Source of the DNA: Rheum nobile
Lineage: Eukaryota > Streptophyta > Magnoliopsida > Caryophyllales > Polygonaceae
Direction of reading: 5' to 3'
Length of the DNA: 64,000 nt
Assembly (NCBI GenBank): GCA_027886185.1
Contig: WOAB01000893.1
Location: forward strand, 2,108,001 to 2,172,000
Shown here: one piece after another, positions 13,701 through 25,650 of the stretch
Numbering within the stretch: position 1 is the first letter of the stretch
Layout of the letters: the number at the start of each line of letters is the position of its first letter
Translations under genes and position numbers: made by a program
The notes under the pieces: model-generated
Databases searched by the model: none
Told to the model about the DNA's origin: nothing
The model's input: only the letters and a program-made list of their open reading frames with translations

Positions 13701-13824
13701 GTGGACTACTAGATTCTCTGATCTCGAAGCATCGCAGGGGAACTGGAAACTCAAGCCTCATTGGAGGTGGTGGAGCCACCTCGGCTTCTTCTGAGTTCCT
13801 CTGAAGAGAAAAACATGCACCCAT
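10768..13824 (-). pseudogene. pol of the Tekay-like element (RT, RNase H, integrase, chromodomain)
   Basis: One frame from the ATG at 13822-13824 to a TAG at 10768-10770. About 110 N-terminal residues begin MGACFS and are acidic and Pro-rich, unlike gag or protease. They join abruptly to reverse transcriptase at YIRTSASPWGAPVLFVKKK. The catalytic FIDDILIYS lies near 13100. RNase H, an HHCC integrase with DFVTGLPK and a GKLNPRYVGPF segment, and a C-terminal chromodomain (EEVTWETWETEADM) follow. The chromodomain would direct integration to marked chromatin. Three nonsense codons break the frame: TGA at 12907-12909 (Trp in context), TGA at 11371-11373 (Arg) and TAA at 10849-10851 (probably Gln). 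All are G-to-A or C-to-T type, as expected from methylated-cytosine decay. Confidence 0.88.
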
Positions 13825-14043
13825 AACCTACGGGCGACGAGAAGAGAGTTAGTCTTTCTAAATAGAGAAGTTCGTTTCCATATCAGACTAAAGAAAAGGC
13901 ACGACTAGATCGGCAGAATAAAAATTTTACTTGGAAATTCAGAGCCTTCGAAAACATTTCTCAGTTTCAAACGAGTAAACGGTTTATAAAAAAATTTGTT
14001 CCAAGAAAATGTTTTAAAACCCACCCGCTTTAAAAAAAAAATC

Positions 14044-14056
14044 GGCTCTGATACCA
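14044..14056 (-). other. primer-binding site, tRNA-iMet type
   Basis: Minus strand TGGTATCAGAGCC, four bases from the 5' LTR; same primer type as in the CRM-like element. Confidence 0.9.
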
Positions 14057-14060
14057 GATC

Positions 14061-16541
14061 TGTAACACCCCTAAATATATATCCTTGAAAGGTATTACCG
14101 CCAGTGACCTCGGATTTCACATCCGAAGCCACCCCAGGCTTAACCCGATGATATAGTTCATCAAACAACAGTTATAATACAAAATATCATAACTTTCGAT
14201 TAAAATCATTGTCTCGGCATTACATCCATAATCCGAAATACAACTGAAATACAAAGTAGTCTTGCTATAAAATATGTTTAACACATCGGAAGTCTTTAAA
14301 ATAAAATAACACAAGGGTCTTGATCTAGCAATCACACGCCAAGGAATCTCAACCTGGTAAAACTCTTCAAAATTCCAACTGCCCTCATTGTCGTTTCTAG
14401 CCTTCATCAGAACTGCAGTTTATTTGATGTGCCGTATGAGACGGATGACACCAGCCAACCATGCAAGGGAATATAACCGGTTGGTTAGTCTAATGAAAGA
14501 CTAAGCAAGGGAAAATCAGATAGGTTCTAAGTAGTCGTATTAGGTTAGACTCATCGTTTCTCGAATAAAAGTCGATGACGATAGTCAACCACCATACTCC
14601 TACTGAAATATATGAAAAGGCATGATCAAGAGAAAAGACTCTGAAAGATTGAGTCTTAAGGAAACATATGAAGAGAAGACTCCAACGAATTGAGTCTTAT
14701 CGGAAAGTATGACAAGTACTTGGGAACATTAATTTCACACAAGCGTTTTAAAACTGACTTAGGTGTTTCGGTTCACGACCAACCTCACCGCACAATGCGA
14801 ATTCAGATTGGAAAGAGAACTTTACTCTGACCAAAGTCTAGACGAGCTTTCCTAGCTGTACTATTTTCCTAGCTGCACTACTCGCCAAAGGGTATATTAA
14901 TTATGTGCACAACGACACTTATCTTGTTTGATTCCAAAACGAACATTCACGTTACAAGCTTTTAAGATCTCCTTACAAGAGATATCACGGGGAATAAATC
15001 CCATGGAATAATTCCCAAATGGCTGCACCAGCTGTGTGCACGTACCCTGAGTAAGGGTATGGTCATGACCGGAAAAGTACTAGAGGAATAATCCTCCTAG
15101 AACCAGTTATAAAGAAACCACTAAACCTCGCAAGGTACATAGTGTTCCTACGAATACTCATGCTAACTAAACAGTTCAACACAGTAATAATCCATAACAA
15201 AGCCATCGCGGCCAATAACAGATAAAATAGCGTTGTTTCTAGTATTATATACAACCTATCATAATATCCGTATTTAATCATATATATATATAATAGCGTT
15301 GTTTCTAGCAATATATACAACCTATTATAATATCTCTTTTTAAAATCACATACAGTTATCAAAACTGTTCCCAAATGAAAATAACAATTCATCCCAAATT
15401 AATTAACAATTAAGCAATTGATAATCAATATAAATATGGAATGATAAGCAAGAGTGAACCGCCACTTGCCTTAGATTTAGACAAAGCTCAACGAAGCTCG
15501 AGATGACGGATTTCTGGGTCCTAAACGAGGAAGAACCTGGATTATGGTTTCCTACGGAACGACCCATAACGAAACCCTAAGTTAGATTCGACAATAAATA
15601 GTACGAATCTAAAGAAAAACGAACGAAATCGAAGGAACAAAAGTCCCAAACGAGATCACAACGCCCAAGCCACCACCACACTCGCCCAGGCCCACCGCGG
15701 GTGCGGTGGCCTTGACCGCGGGTGCGGCGAGGCTACAGAGGCGAGACGCCGACAGGGAAAACTCACCGGGGAAGACGACTTGGGTTGGTTTCGACTTCCA
15801 AACTCCTTGTGTCACTAACCACCACCTTGAGGGCACCTCCTCCTCCTATGGCAACTCCGGCGACGACCTTGAAGAACTCCGGCGTCCCTTGCAACTCCGA
15901 CGACAATGGCAGTGAAAGAAAGAGAGATTTGAGGGAGAGAGAGAGAGTGGAATGGTCTCCTCCTCTTAGCCCCCCTCCTTTTATAGGCCATCAAGGAGCC
16001 AGAAGGAGTCCAACTGGCCCCCTCTCCCACCGCCTCATCGGGGACAAGATCGGCAAACAGCTCAGACGAGTTCGGCGGAGCAGAGAAGCCATCATCACGG
16101 CGCGGGTGCGGTGGGTCTCACCACGGGGTGCGGTGGCGACCAGTTCTTGACCGCTGGGTGCAGTGGGTATGGCCGCGGGTGCGGTCAAGGCCAATTTTTT
16201 GCCTTTTGCCCATTTTTTACTGGGAAGCCCATTTTTTACCGAGAAGAATCTTGGATATGGGGTTTAACCTCGGGTTAAATATATTCGTACCCTAACAAAT
16301 ATTCTAAACCCCCAAAAATACGTCGAATGTATTTTATTTTACTCAGAGAATTATTACAAAGATCAAGTATTTATCATAACGTTCGAACTCTTTTGAAAAT
16401 AATTTGACTACCGTACGAGTGTTTGGAAATCTTACCAAAATACTCTTTACTAAATTGAGGGGTATTACATCACATCCCCCTTACAACAAGTTTCGACCCT
16501 GAAACTTGGCCGAATAACCCAAAGAAAAGCGAGGCGTTACA
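14061..16541 (-). repeat. 5' LTR of the Tekay-like element
   Basis: 2481-bp LTR with the functional promoter position. TATA-like CTATAAAAGG on the minus strand at 15978-15987. Outer border abuts CTTGA (16542-16546). Confidence 0.92.
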
Positions 16542-16546
16542 CTTGA

Positions 16547-17220
16547 CATGGCTCTTCACGCATTCTCAAAGATAGTTAAGTCGCCCTAAAGTGAGGAAGC
16601 TTCCCATGGACGGGGCCAGTGACGGTTTGCGCGTTCTGTATTAATGATATTGGGAAATCAACGAGGTCTTTATTAATGATATTTGGAAAGAAAGAAATAC
16701 AACAAAAAAACTATCTTTTATTAAGTCGTGAGGACCTGAAGTAGGTAACAACATTGTTACGATTACACGAGAACCAAACACAAATCTTAATCTAAAACAC
16801 CAAGAAATTGAGTCTCGGATTAAATTCCCCTCTTTTTGATACATTAGAGGCCTATTTATAGCCGGTAAGTCCTGCTTTTGCTTAGTGGCGAGGTGTCGAC
16901 GTGTGGTGACTATTGATTAGTCATGCTCAATGAGTCGGCGAGCTCGCGTCGCATGGTGATTGGACTGTACAGATCACGTTGCTTGGAAATGCGGTGAAGT
17001 GATGGCTCATTCTTATTGGAACTTCATGCCACCCTCGTTTGGCTACGTGTTTGAAGTACGGGTTCATATGATCAACGCGTCGTTCTTGGACCATCTGCTT
17101 TGGGCGTGTCGACGTTTCTTGTGAATAAAGCGATGTTACATTTGTCGCATTGAATTGCGTGTTGCCATTCCTTCCAGAAGGCTTCGACAATTTATGCAAT
17201 GAATTTAGACAGCTAGTGCC
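16547..17220 (-). other. upstream part of the Tat-like element: gag start and LTR-like promoter
   Basis: The first ~90 bp, read on the minus strand, continue the host gag (FENA, stop, RAMSSPSEFSSMEYE across the insertion). Further upstream a clean CTATAAATAG (16852-16861, minus strand) looks like a TATA box, so 16640-17220 may be the 5' LTR and leader of the interrupted element. I could not find a second LTR copy in the window to confirm this. Confidence 0.45.
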
Positions 17221-17317
17221 ATTTATCGTAAATGGCGCGCGCTATAAACTAGCAAATTTTGTGTTTTTAAGTTATAAAATGATGAACATCGCTTGGATAT
17301 TGTGAAGAACATCTACG

Positions 17318-18533
17318 TAGGGATGAAAACGGATCGGATGGTGGATAAATGAACTCATACCACCCAACCCGCTAATTCATCCACCCGTCTCATCCGTCAC
17401 CCACGAAACCCCCCACCCGAATCCGACCCACCATTATCCGTCGGATATACGGATGGATCGGATGAAATATATGGGTTTCCTTTATTTTTCATCTTAACAT
17501 GTAAAAATAGATATAATAACATACTACGACATAGAAAGTTATCATACAAAAACATAGAAAATAACTTACAAATAAAAGTCATAGTCAACAATCCATGTGA
17601 CCCGATATTCCAAAGTTAATAACGTGCTATATAATTCGATAACTTGATAATATATTGTTCCAATTACAGGATCAGACAAACACAAACTACAAAGCGAATC
17701 TTCTTCTATGGTTGAGATAGCGATCCACTTCGATATCCTAGCATACAAGAAATAAATAAAATAATAATAATAATCATTACACAAGTTCAATCATATAAAA
17801 TAACCAAATTACATAAAGAGACTTTTTGATATTTCAATAAATAGATAACACAATTTCATAAATTTCATTAATCTATCAGCACACATCATTTCTCAATTCT
17901 CACCGCATAACATATATGCATAACCAATTTATAACCTAAAATTCATAACTACATTTCAATCATTTCATAGCCTAAATTCCATCCATAACACAATATCATA
18001 CATTTCGGAGCATAAGTTTCATTATACAAGTTCTTACATTTCACAATCTAAACTAAGAATCACAAAACAATCCAAACTACTTAGGACACAGATATCAACT
18101 CTCATAAACTCTAGAAACTACATATATCTCATAAACTCTAGAAACTACACAGAAAAGTCATATAAGCAAATTTACCCAAAACTGAATGTTTTCAGGACAA
18201 GCAAAAAAAAAACAGTTTTTTAATTATGATTTATTTATCAGATTCACACAAAAACATTTTCACACAAGAACATTAACATTTTCCTGACAATATACACATT
18301 TTCTATGAACATTTTCACACAAGATAATTTTTATGCCATTTAGGGTTAGAAATTAGAATATGAGATTTTATACTCACATTTACTTTATTTTAATATGGAA
18401 ATATTATACGGGTTAATCAAGTCGGGTGGGTGACGGATCAGGTGACGGGTCGGATGAACCTTCACCCGAATCTGACCTATCATCCATCTGTTCACCCGAT
18501 TATCACCCGGTTCTCTTCGGGTTTTCGTCCGTA
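17318..18533. mobile_element. hAT-like non-autonomous element (ends approximate)
   Basis: Both ends carry dense CGGATGGATGGG / CACCCGAATCCGACCC type repeats in inverted orientation and end in matching GGATGAAAAC (left) and GTTTTCGTCC (right). The ~900-bp middle is AT-rich with no coding sequence. Subterminal CGGGT-type repeats are typical of hAT MITEs, but I found no clear 8-bp duplication, so borders are uncertain. Confidence 0.5.
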
Positions 18534-18659
18534 TATTCGGGGCTGATGGTCGAGTGGGCTCGTTGTCCGCTGACGATTTCCATCTTTACTGATCTACAGA
18601 CAAATATAGTGAACACTCGTGTTTACTAGCAAGACAGACGCGCACAGACAAGAACGTCT

Positions 18660-18715
18660 CTTGTGCGTTCTTAGTTCTCACCTAAGTAATGGTTCTCACC
18701 CGAACTGCACCCTTG
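18660..18715. repeat. solo MULE terminal repeat, like that of the 25.65-35.40 kb element
   Basis: GCGTTCTTAGTTCTCACCT followed by GGTTCTCACCC resembles the right inverted repeat at 35350-35404 (TTCTTAATTCTCACACTAAA, then TTCTCATGGGG). No partner end is seen nearby, so it is probably a remnant end. Confidence 0.4.
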
Positions 18716-18793
18716 TACATATATCTACTTATTTAAAAGAATGACTAAAATTAATTTAAATGGGTGAATATGTCATATAGTACGTATGGAATA

Positions 18794-18959
18794 CTCCCTC
18801 CATATCACATTACTTGTTTTTTGGACAATTGTACATATATTAAGGAGAGTATGAAATATATAATATATTCTTATTTATTTCTTTATTTTGTAATTTTTCC
18901 AATACAATTACTAATAATTCTTCTCTCATTTATTAAGAAGTATTGTGATACGGAGGGAG
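18794..18959. mobile_element. Stowaway MITE
   Basis: 166 bp starting CTCCCTCCATATCACATTAC and ending with its near inverse (GTATTGTGATACGGAGGGAG), flanked by TA on both sides (18792-18793, 18960-18961). CTCCCTCC ends with a TA duplication define Stowaway (Tc1/mariner) MITEs. Non-coding. Confidence 0.9.
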
Positions 18960-18961
18960 TA

Positions 18962-20031
18962 ACTCGTAAGAAATTGTAAATGTTATTTTTATTTATATAA
19001 AACACAACTTGTTAAATTTTTTTTTTTGTCGGACAACTTGTTAATTGTTATATACCTGCACTCAGTAACTTAATATAGCTTAATCATGACCAGCTAGAAA
19101 TGATTAGCATTTTGGCAGAAGAGGTGAGAAAAGTGCCGATACGAAACAACTTTGTATATCCATAATCCATGCTAAATAGCTGTCATTTTCATGTGTGATT
19201 TTATCATCATTTTCCATAATTTAAGAAAAAAAGTCTCAGATTCCCTAGCTATTCTTCTCAAAACACATGGATCGAATTGGAAGCAATTGTTTTTTATCGT
19301 GGAGTGAATTTCAAGGGGAAGCAAACAAAATGGAAGCACATTATGAATCCTGCAATCAATTATAAATTTGAACAACTTATTACTTGGGCATATTTAACTT
19401 GAAAAGCCAAAGTAAACAGCGCCTTTATGCACATGATACATAGAATAACCGCACAAATATAATACCAAAAACAAACACTAACTTTACAATTAGAAAGAGA
19501 AGTAGCAAATGTCATGTGCCCTACACAGATTTGGATAAATATAGATTATATATATTTAGTAGTGAACAATTTTTATTATATAATGTATTATTGACTAACA
19601 TGATTACAATATTATAAAAATTATGTTGTTTTATGATGCTAAATATATGGGGAGATTAGACTGCTTAAAAATCAAAATAATATATATTATTAAAGTAATG
19701 ATTAGGATATTAAAAAGTCACGTTGCTTTCGCACATATGAGAATAATTTATTCCATATAAGGTAAGGTTTTGGTGACATATACAGAATTGATATTATTAT
19801 TGTAGCATGTTCTTTACCATCCATCTAAAATTGAATCGTTAAAAATATACTATGTATTTCATCAAGTTAATTTGGATGTATAATGTGAACAAATAAAAAA
19901 AGGTAATGTAATTTATAGTAATTGTGAAGGGTAAAAAGTTAATTGGTAAAAAAATGAACACGTTTAATGGAGGTAAAAAAAATATGCATATTAAAATTTA
20001 TAAAAAAGTAGACAAATTGAGAGGAGGCAAA
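18962..20031. other. intergenic AT-rich DNA, no gene seen
   Basis: No ORF with family features, no terminal repeats and no strong tandem repeat recognised. Confidence 0.5.
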
Positions 20032-21046
20032 CTCTAGTAAAACTAGAGTTGTGGTAAAACGGATGGATAAATCTAGGACGTTAGATGAAAGATGATGGAG
20101 GGATGGATGATTAGGTCTTATAGTTGATATGGTAGGGTATAACCACCAGATACTCTCTAATAAGGCGGCTAATAGATTTTAAAAATAATAAAAGATAATT
20201 AAGGATATAATTGTTAGAGGAGAGAGAAACCTTCATTGCCGCTCCAACTGCGTCCTACTGCAGATTGGATGTTTGTCTACCTCGGCGCATCATCAAACCA
20301 TTAATTTTCTTAGATCCCTCTGAATATCCCATTTATAAACAAGAACAAGACATCATCAAACAATCAATTTTAGTGCCTCAACGACACGTCTTAGTATGAA
20401 CCGAGGTATGTATTCTAATTACTCATCAAACCCTAATTCTAGACATGATACGTTGATGTTATGCATATGCTATTTAATTTTCGCATGATATAATAGGGTT
20501 TACATTCTGATTTTCCATTGTGTAATATGGTTTTCCATTGTGATGTTAGAATACAGGTTGTGGCTTATTTTCAATCGTTTCATATGAAACGTAAACTTTG
20601 AACAACAGTATTGTTAGATATTCGGGACATTAATTGGTGATATTCATTGTTTGTTTGTAAAAATTCAGTTCAAAATCATGTTATCGATATTTTGGAATTG
20701 AATCTTTATCTTCACCGTTTTTTTTCTATATGATGAATATCGATTAACTGATTTTGAACAACTTGTATGCTGGTAAATTGATCTATACAGATATTTGTTT
20801 ACTGTATACGCCATATTCATGAACACAATTGGGCGATATTCAAACAAATTGTACGGATATTCGTGTTATACTCTCAAAAGTTTTGAGTTGAATCATTTTC
20901 TACAAATCTTTTTTGTATATGATGAATATCGGTAATTTGATTTTGAACATCTTGATTGATGGTAAACTGACTGTTTGATGGTAAACTAAATGAGCTTTCA
21001 ATGATATTCATGCACCGTGTACGTGTATTCATTCATGAATGCATGT

Positions 21047-21448
21047 AGAGGTGTCAAATGGGTCGGGTTCGGGTTTAAGCGTACTGGGTCGGGTCATTTA
21101 CGGGTCGGGTCGATTGTGGGTCAGAATTTGCGGGTCAGGTACGGGTTCGGGTCGATCCAGCGGGTCGAGAGCGCCTTGTCAAAATTTTATAAAATGAATA
21201 TTAAAATAATATTTTAATTAAAACAAAAAAAAATCAAAATTTTATTATTATATAATATTTTAATAATAAAATATATTATACTATTTAATATATCAAATAT
21301 AAACACATTTATATTGACCCAACGGGTCAATAACCCAACCTAGAAATTTTCGGGTCGAACGGGTCAGGTCACTTTTGGCCCAATACTTTTCGGGTCGGGT
21401 CTCAACCTAGAAAATGCGGGTCGGGTCGGGTTAAATTTTGACAACTCT
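21047..21448. mobile_element. hAT MITE with GGGTCGGGTC subterminal repeats
   Basis: 402 bp, ends AGAGGTGTCAA / TTGACAACTCT, flanked by near-identical 8-bp duplications ATGCATGT (21039-21046) and ACGCATGT (21449-21456). Repeated CGGGTCGGGTC blocks lie inside both ends and the middle is AT-rich. Non-coding. Confidence 0.82.
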
Positions 21449-22114
21449 ACGCATGTGATATTCATAAAAACTATACTGATATTCGTGTGTTAATCTCAAA
21501 AGTTTCTAATTTAATAGTGTTCTTCAACGCTTTTTTGTATATGGTGAATATCGCTTATCCGATTTTGAACATCTTGTTCGATATTAAACTGATTATGATG
21601 AAATGATATTCCTGTATGATGGTAAATTGATCTATACTGATATTCGTCCATATTGAATTGATATTCATGACATTGTTTAATGATATCCATGTACTGTTGT
21701 GATATTCAAAATCGCATGTTTGATATTCGTGTTGTCAGTGTTGATATTCAGGTGTGTATTTCATCTCTTTATGATATCGTCAACGCATTTAAGAGTGATG
21801 CAGTATGCTTGTGTAGTGATATTCAAAAAGTTTTGCTTGATATTCACATGTAATTCATAGATATTCATTGCTATATATGCCTTTGTCATGAATATCAAGC
21901 ATGCAAATTTGAATATCAAGTCACATGCAACAACTTAGTATTGATATTCATGCATTGTGTATACATATTCATGCAGTACATATATACATTATTGGTATTC
22001 ATTAGTTTTTCTACATGTACTATCAGGGTTGCGCATAGAGAATGATACAAGCGAAAGAACAAGGACAATGACACAAGTTGAAAGATGGAAATAAGAAGGA
22101 TATAATTATACTAA

Positions 22115-22193
22115 AGAAGGGCATGAGGAAATGCAAGAGGTGCAACAAGTATGCATGACATGACCGTGGGGATTGCAAAAAAGATTTCTAGTT
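22115..22193 (+). pseudogene. MULE transposase C-terminal zinc knuckle remnant
   Basis: The frame reads KCKRCNKYA, stop, HDRGDCKKDF and then a stop: the C-x2-C-x5-HD-x3-C knuckle found at the C-terminus of many FAR1-type MULE transposases. One in-frame TGA precedes the histidine. Only this terminal piece is recognisable. Confidence 0.55.
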
Positions 22194-22819
22194 TAGATAT
22201 TCATGTTTTCAGTAGCGATATTCATACATTTTGCACTAATAAGAATTGGGCTTGTATTCAATATATATGACATGATATTCATATTCTAATACAAGATATT
22301 CATATGCTTAACCCAGTAATTCAAGATTTGCCTAGCAAAATGTGTGTGTTTTGTTTTGCTATGATTGGATTTGTGTTTTTATTTTAATGAATTTATAAAT
22401 GATCTTCAAACATACTATGTGAACTGTAAGGTAAACTTGTATATTCGATAATCAAATTCGTGTTTAATACATTCACATTAACTAAATTGATATTCATATT
22501 AATTGAATTAGTATTCTTGAATTTTTTAACAATATTCATTGATTTATATTTGATATTCATGCATATGTCGTCGTGCACAGAGTTGCGAATGTTGTGTTAT
22601 ACACTGGTAGAATCATTTGAAAATATTGATAAAACATGAAAGAATATCCAATAATAACATATAATGAAGTCATATATAAATGTAAATCCTGAAGTTTGCG
22701 TGCAGTAAATAGATTCTATTGAACTATGTTGCAAAACAATTTGCGTAATAGTCATTAAAAACGGTAAATCCAATAACCGTGAATATTGCTATGCTTGAAT
22801 TCAATTTCACAATACTTTA

Positions 22820-22925
22820 CACCTTAACCTGGGTATGCCTCCAAATGGCATATGCGTATACACCACAACCAATCTTGTTTTTATTGTCACGCCACTTCAT
22901 GTTTAGAATTTCAGGCTTTTTTTTG
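22820..22925 (-). pseudogene. Ulp1-type cysteine protease remnant
   Basis: On the minus strand PEILNMKWRDNKNKIGCGV aligns with RLEMSWRDNTNKIDCGI, the active-site segment of the intact protease gene at 31.3-31.6 kb. The cysteine is kept but the preceding Asp is Gly. Flanking sequence is motif repeats, so this is an isolated exon fragment. Confidence 0.7.
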
Positions 22926-23136
22926 GCAAAACCGATGAACCTTGCGCCTAGATTCATTACCCTTCGAACTATATTAATGAATATCATCAAAGTGTACATG
23001 AATATCAAGAATAAATTCATTAATATTGCAATATAATAATATGAGAGAGAAATAGAAATCTACATGTTCTTTGTACTCTTGAATATCAATATATACTTGT
23101 ATGAATATCAACAACATAATACATGAATATTAAAAA

Positions 23137-23395
23137 GCCCCTAACCCTAAATCCCTAAACCAAAAACCTCAACTGATAAACCCTAAACCTTTAACCCTAA
23201 ACCCTAAAACCTAAACCAATAAATCCTAAATCCTGAATCAATAAACCCAAAACCTAAACCAATAAACCCTAAACCAATACATGCTAAACCTTAAAACCTA
23301 AACCAATAAACCCTAAACCTTAAACCAATAAACCCTAAACCTTAAACCTCTACACCATAAACCTTAAATCCATGCACACTAAACCGAAAGCATAA
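23137..23395. repeat. telomere-like degenerate CCCTAAA array
   Basis: About 260 bp of diverged AAACCCTAAA / AAACCTAAACC units. It lies inside the decayed MULE, so it is most likely local simple-sequence expansion rather than an old telomere. Confidence 0.7.
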
Positions 23396-25190
23396 ACTCC
23401 AAAACTGATCCAACATGAATATCAACAATATCATAGTGAATATCACATTATAAAATTTGAATATCATCTACTCAGAGCATGAAATGTACATCCAACATGA
23501 ATATCAGATAATAAAATTTGATTATCAATTACCAAAAGTTCAAATAACACCACCAAAGCATGAAACTACTCGAACATGAATATCAATACGATTATAATGA
23601 ATATCACATAATAAAATTTAAATATCAATTACCGAAAGTTCAAATAACACCACCAAAACATCAAACTACTCAACATGAATATCGATACGATTAACATGAA
23701 TATCACAAAATTAATATCAATAGCATTATCATGAACATCACATAAAAAAAATTGAATATCAATTATGAAAAACTTGATACCTATGGAAGCGCCAATTCTC
23801 CAGAACATCGATGCAATAAACCTTGAGAGAAGAAGGTTCCAAAAGGAATCACTGATTTTCAGTTGCTTCAGAAAGAGGTTGGTGCTTTGGAGGGCGGTTG
23901 TGCTTCACCTCCGCATAGGCTCCTCACTCAGATCCAACACCCTGACTCCTAGCGCAATTGGAATCAACCGACAATACCTTGACGAGGGTGATAATCGACA
24001 TCGTCTTGCCATAAATCCACTAAATCCTACTAACAAAGAATCAAAATACCATAAGCAACTGTAAGAATCAAAATACAATTTGAATATCACATATAAAAAC
24101 GTGAATATCAATGACCAACAACTCATACAACACCATCATCAAGCAAAATCTGAATCCACATGAATAACAACATTATTATTATGAAGGAAACCACAGAGAA
24201 ACTGAATATCAAATATACAATATCCGAAACATAAATATCAAAACACATAAACTGTAACACTATGAATAACAATACTGTTAACATGAATATCGTAACGCAA
24301 AATATGAAAATCAACATTAGAGTAAGAAACCGAAAGGATTTAGGGTTCAAAAAATTAGGGTTCGAAAAATTAGAGTAAGATACATGTGGAGAAGCATAGA
24401 TAATACTATTGCTCCGACCTGTATATTTGAGGCTCAAAAGTCATTACAGTGTTCCATTCATATGCAAATATAATTACCCAATCATCATTACAATTACTAA
24501 GATTGACATTTAGATCGATAGTAGCATCTATTTTTATTAAAAGTGAATTCTTTGAATGTAAACACGAATTACTTGCATTATAGATGAGACGTGAATAAAA
24601 GGAATAATAATTTTTGAATACCTAACATCAAAAAGGGAGAATAAAAAAAATTAAAAACTCGAACAGAATGAACATGCTTGTACCCTCTTTAGAAAAAAAA
24701 CAATATTGGAGAATCAAGTGCAAGCAATTAACGTGCTATCAGCCGGCGAAGTTGCTAGAAACTCATGAATGAAAAAAAAAAAGGGAATTTACATACTTGT
24801 TCAGAGGAAGACACTGGAAATACATCAAGGTTGAAGACAAGGAAAATTACCGCCAGTGAAGTCAAGACTAATGAAGATAATTACACTGGTGTTCTTCAGG
24901 GTAAGACGAAAAGCTTTGATGAAGTTTCAAGAGGACGCTTCAATGGCAGTTGAGGGCAATTTTGGGGAGACGAATTCAGCAAATTGAATGGGAAAAGTAA
25001 ATGGCTACTGTAAAAAGTGAGGGGTGAGATAAATAAAAAAAAATCCCATAAAATTGGGAAACAAGTACGATCGGGTGCATACAACCTATTTTTACACCCA
25101 TTAGGATTAGATATGCTCCGTTCGTGATTTATTCATCCAACGCCCCTGATTAATACATTCGTTTTATCTTAACACCCCATTTCACTAGAA

Positions 25191-25650
25191 CTTAAATCAA
25201 TTGAGAGTTAAGCCTTAGTGAATATGTAGGAAAACTACACAAAAATACTAAAAGAACGATTTCTTAATTGGAGTGATTGATAATGTGTATTAAGAGATTA
25301 TGAAAATTCAAGGTAGAATTGAAAGTTTATATAAGAGAAGATAATATGAAATAAAAATTTCATATAATTATTTTAAATAAAGAAGATAATAAAGTGTTAC
25401 AAAATATATTCATGAAATAAAGGTAACTTGTAGAAGATTTGAAAGTTTGTATCATTCATGAATTGTACGGTGATAAACATAGAATGAAATAATATTAATA
25501 AGCTATATCATTTATTATATCCAATTAAATAGAATATTTTATATATATGGTAAGTTATATTTGTCAAATAAAAAAATTGATATATATATATATTAAGTTG
25601 AATTAGGCTACGTATTATGGTCCAAACCCCATATATATATATATATATAT
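25191..25650. other. spacer between two MULEs, no gene seen
   Basis: AT-rich, ending in a (TA)n run at about 25631-25652 against the left end of the next element. No coding features. Confidence 0.5.

Larger units (their letters stand above)
8286..16541 (-). mobile_element. Tekay/Del-like chromovirus lacking gag and protease
   Basis: An 8256-bp LTR retrotransposon on the minus strand. LTRs are 8286-10733 (2448 bp) and 14061-16541 (2481 bp), starting TGTAACACCCC and ending GGCGTTACA, flanked by the 5-bp duplication CTTGA (8281-8285, 16542-16546). The LTRs differ by point changes and small tandem-type indels, for example an extra copy of a ~20-bp unit near 15706 and another near 16214. The internal region is only 3.3 kb and holds reverse transcriptase, RNase H, integrase and a chromodomain but no recognisable gag, zinc knuckle or protease. 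Long LTRs and a C-terminal chromodomain fit the Tekay/Del clade. Without gag it would need particles from a related element. Confidence 0.9.
20032..25190. mobile_element. decayed Kaonashi-like MULE, ~5.2 kb
   Basis: The left end (from about 20032, CTAGTAAAA ... GTAAAACGGATGGATAAATC) aligns with one indel over ~58 bp to the reverse complement of the right end (about 25132-25190, ATAAAACGAATGTATTAATC). Inside are remnants of a FAR1/MULE transposase zinc knuckle on the plus strand (22115-22193) and of a Ulp1 protease on the minus strand (22820-22925), in the same facing arrangement as the intact element at 25.65-35.40 kb. The non-coding part is filled with GATATTCATG-like motifs, forward to about 22.56 kb and inverted from about 22.98 kb. 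A hAT MITE sits at 21047-21448. No clear target duplication was found. Confidence 0.65.

Noticed and set aside
23137..23395. Possible interstitial telomere
   Set aside because: Units are too diverged and AT-shifted, and the array is inside a MULE with other simple repeats.
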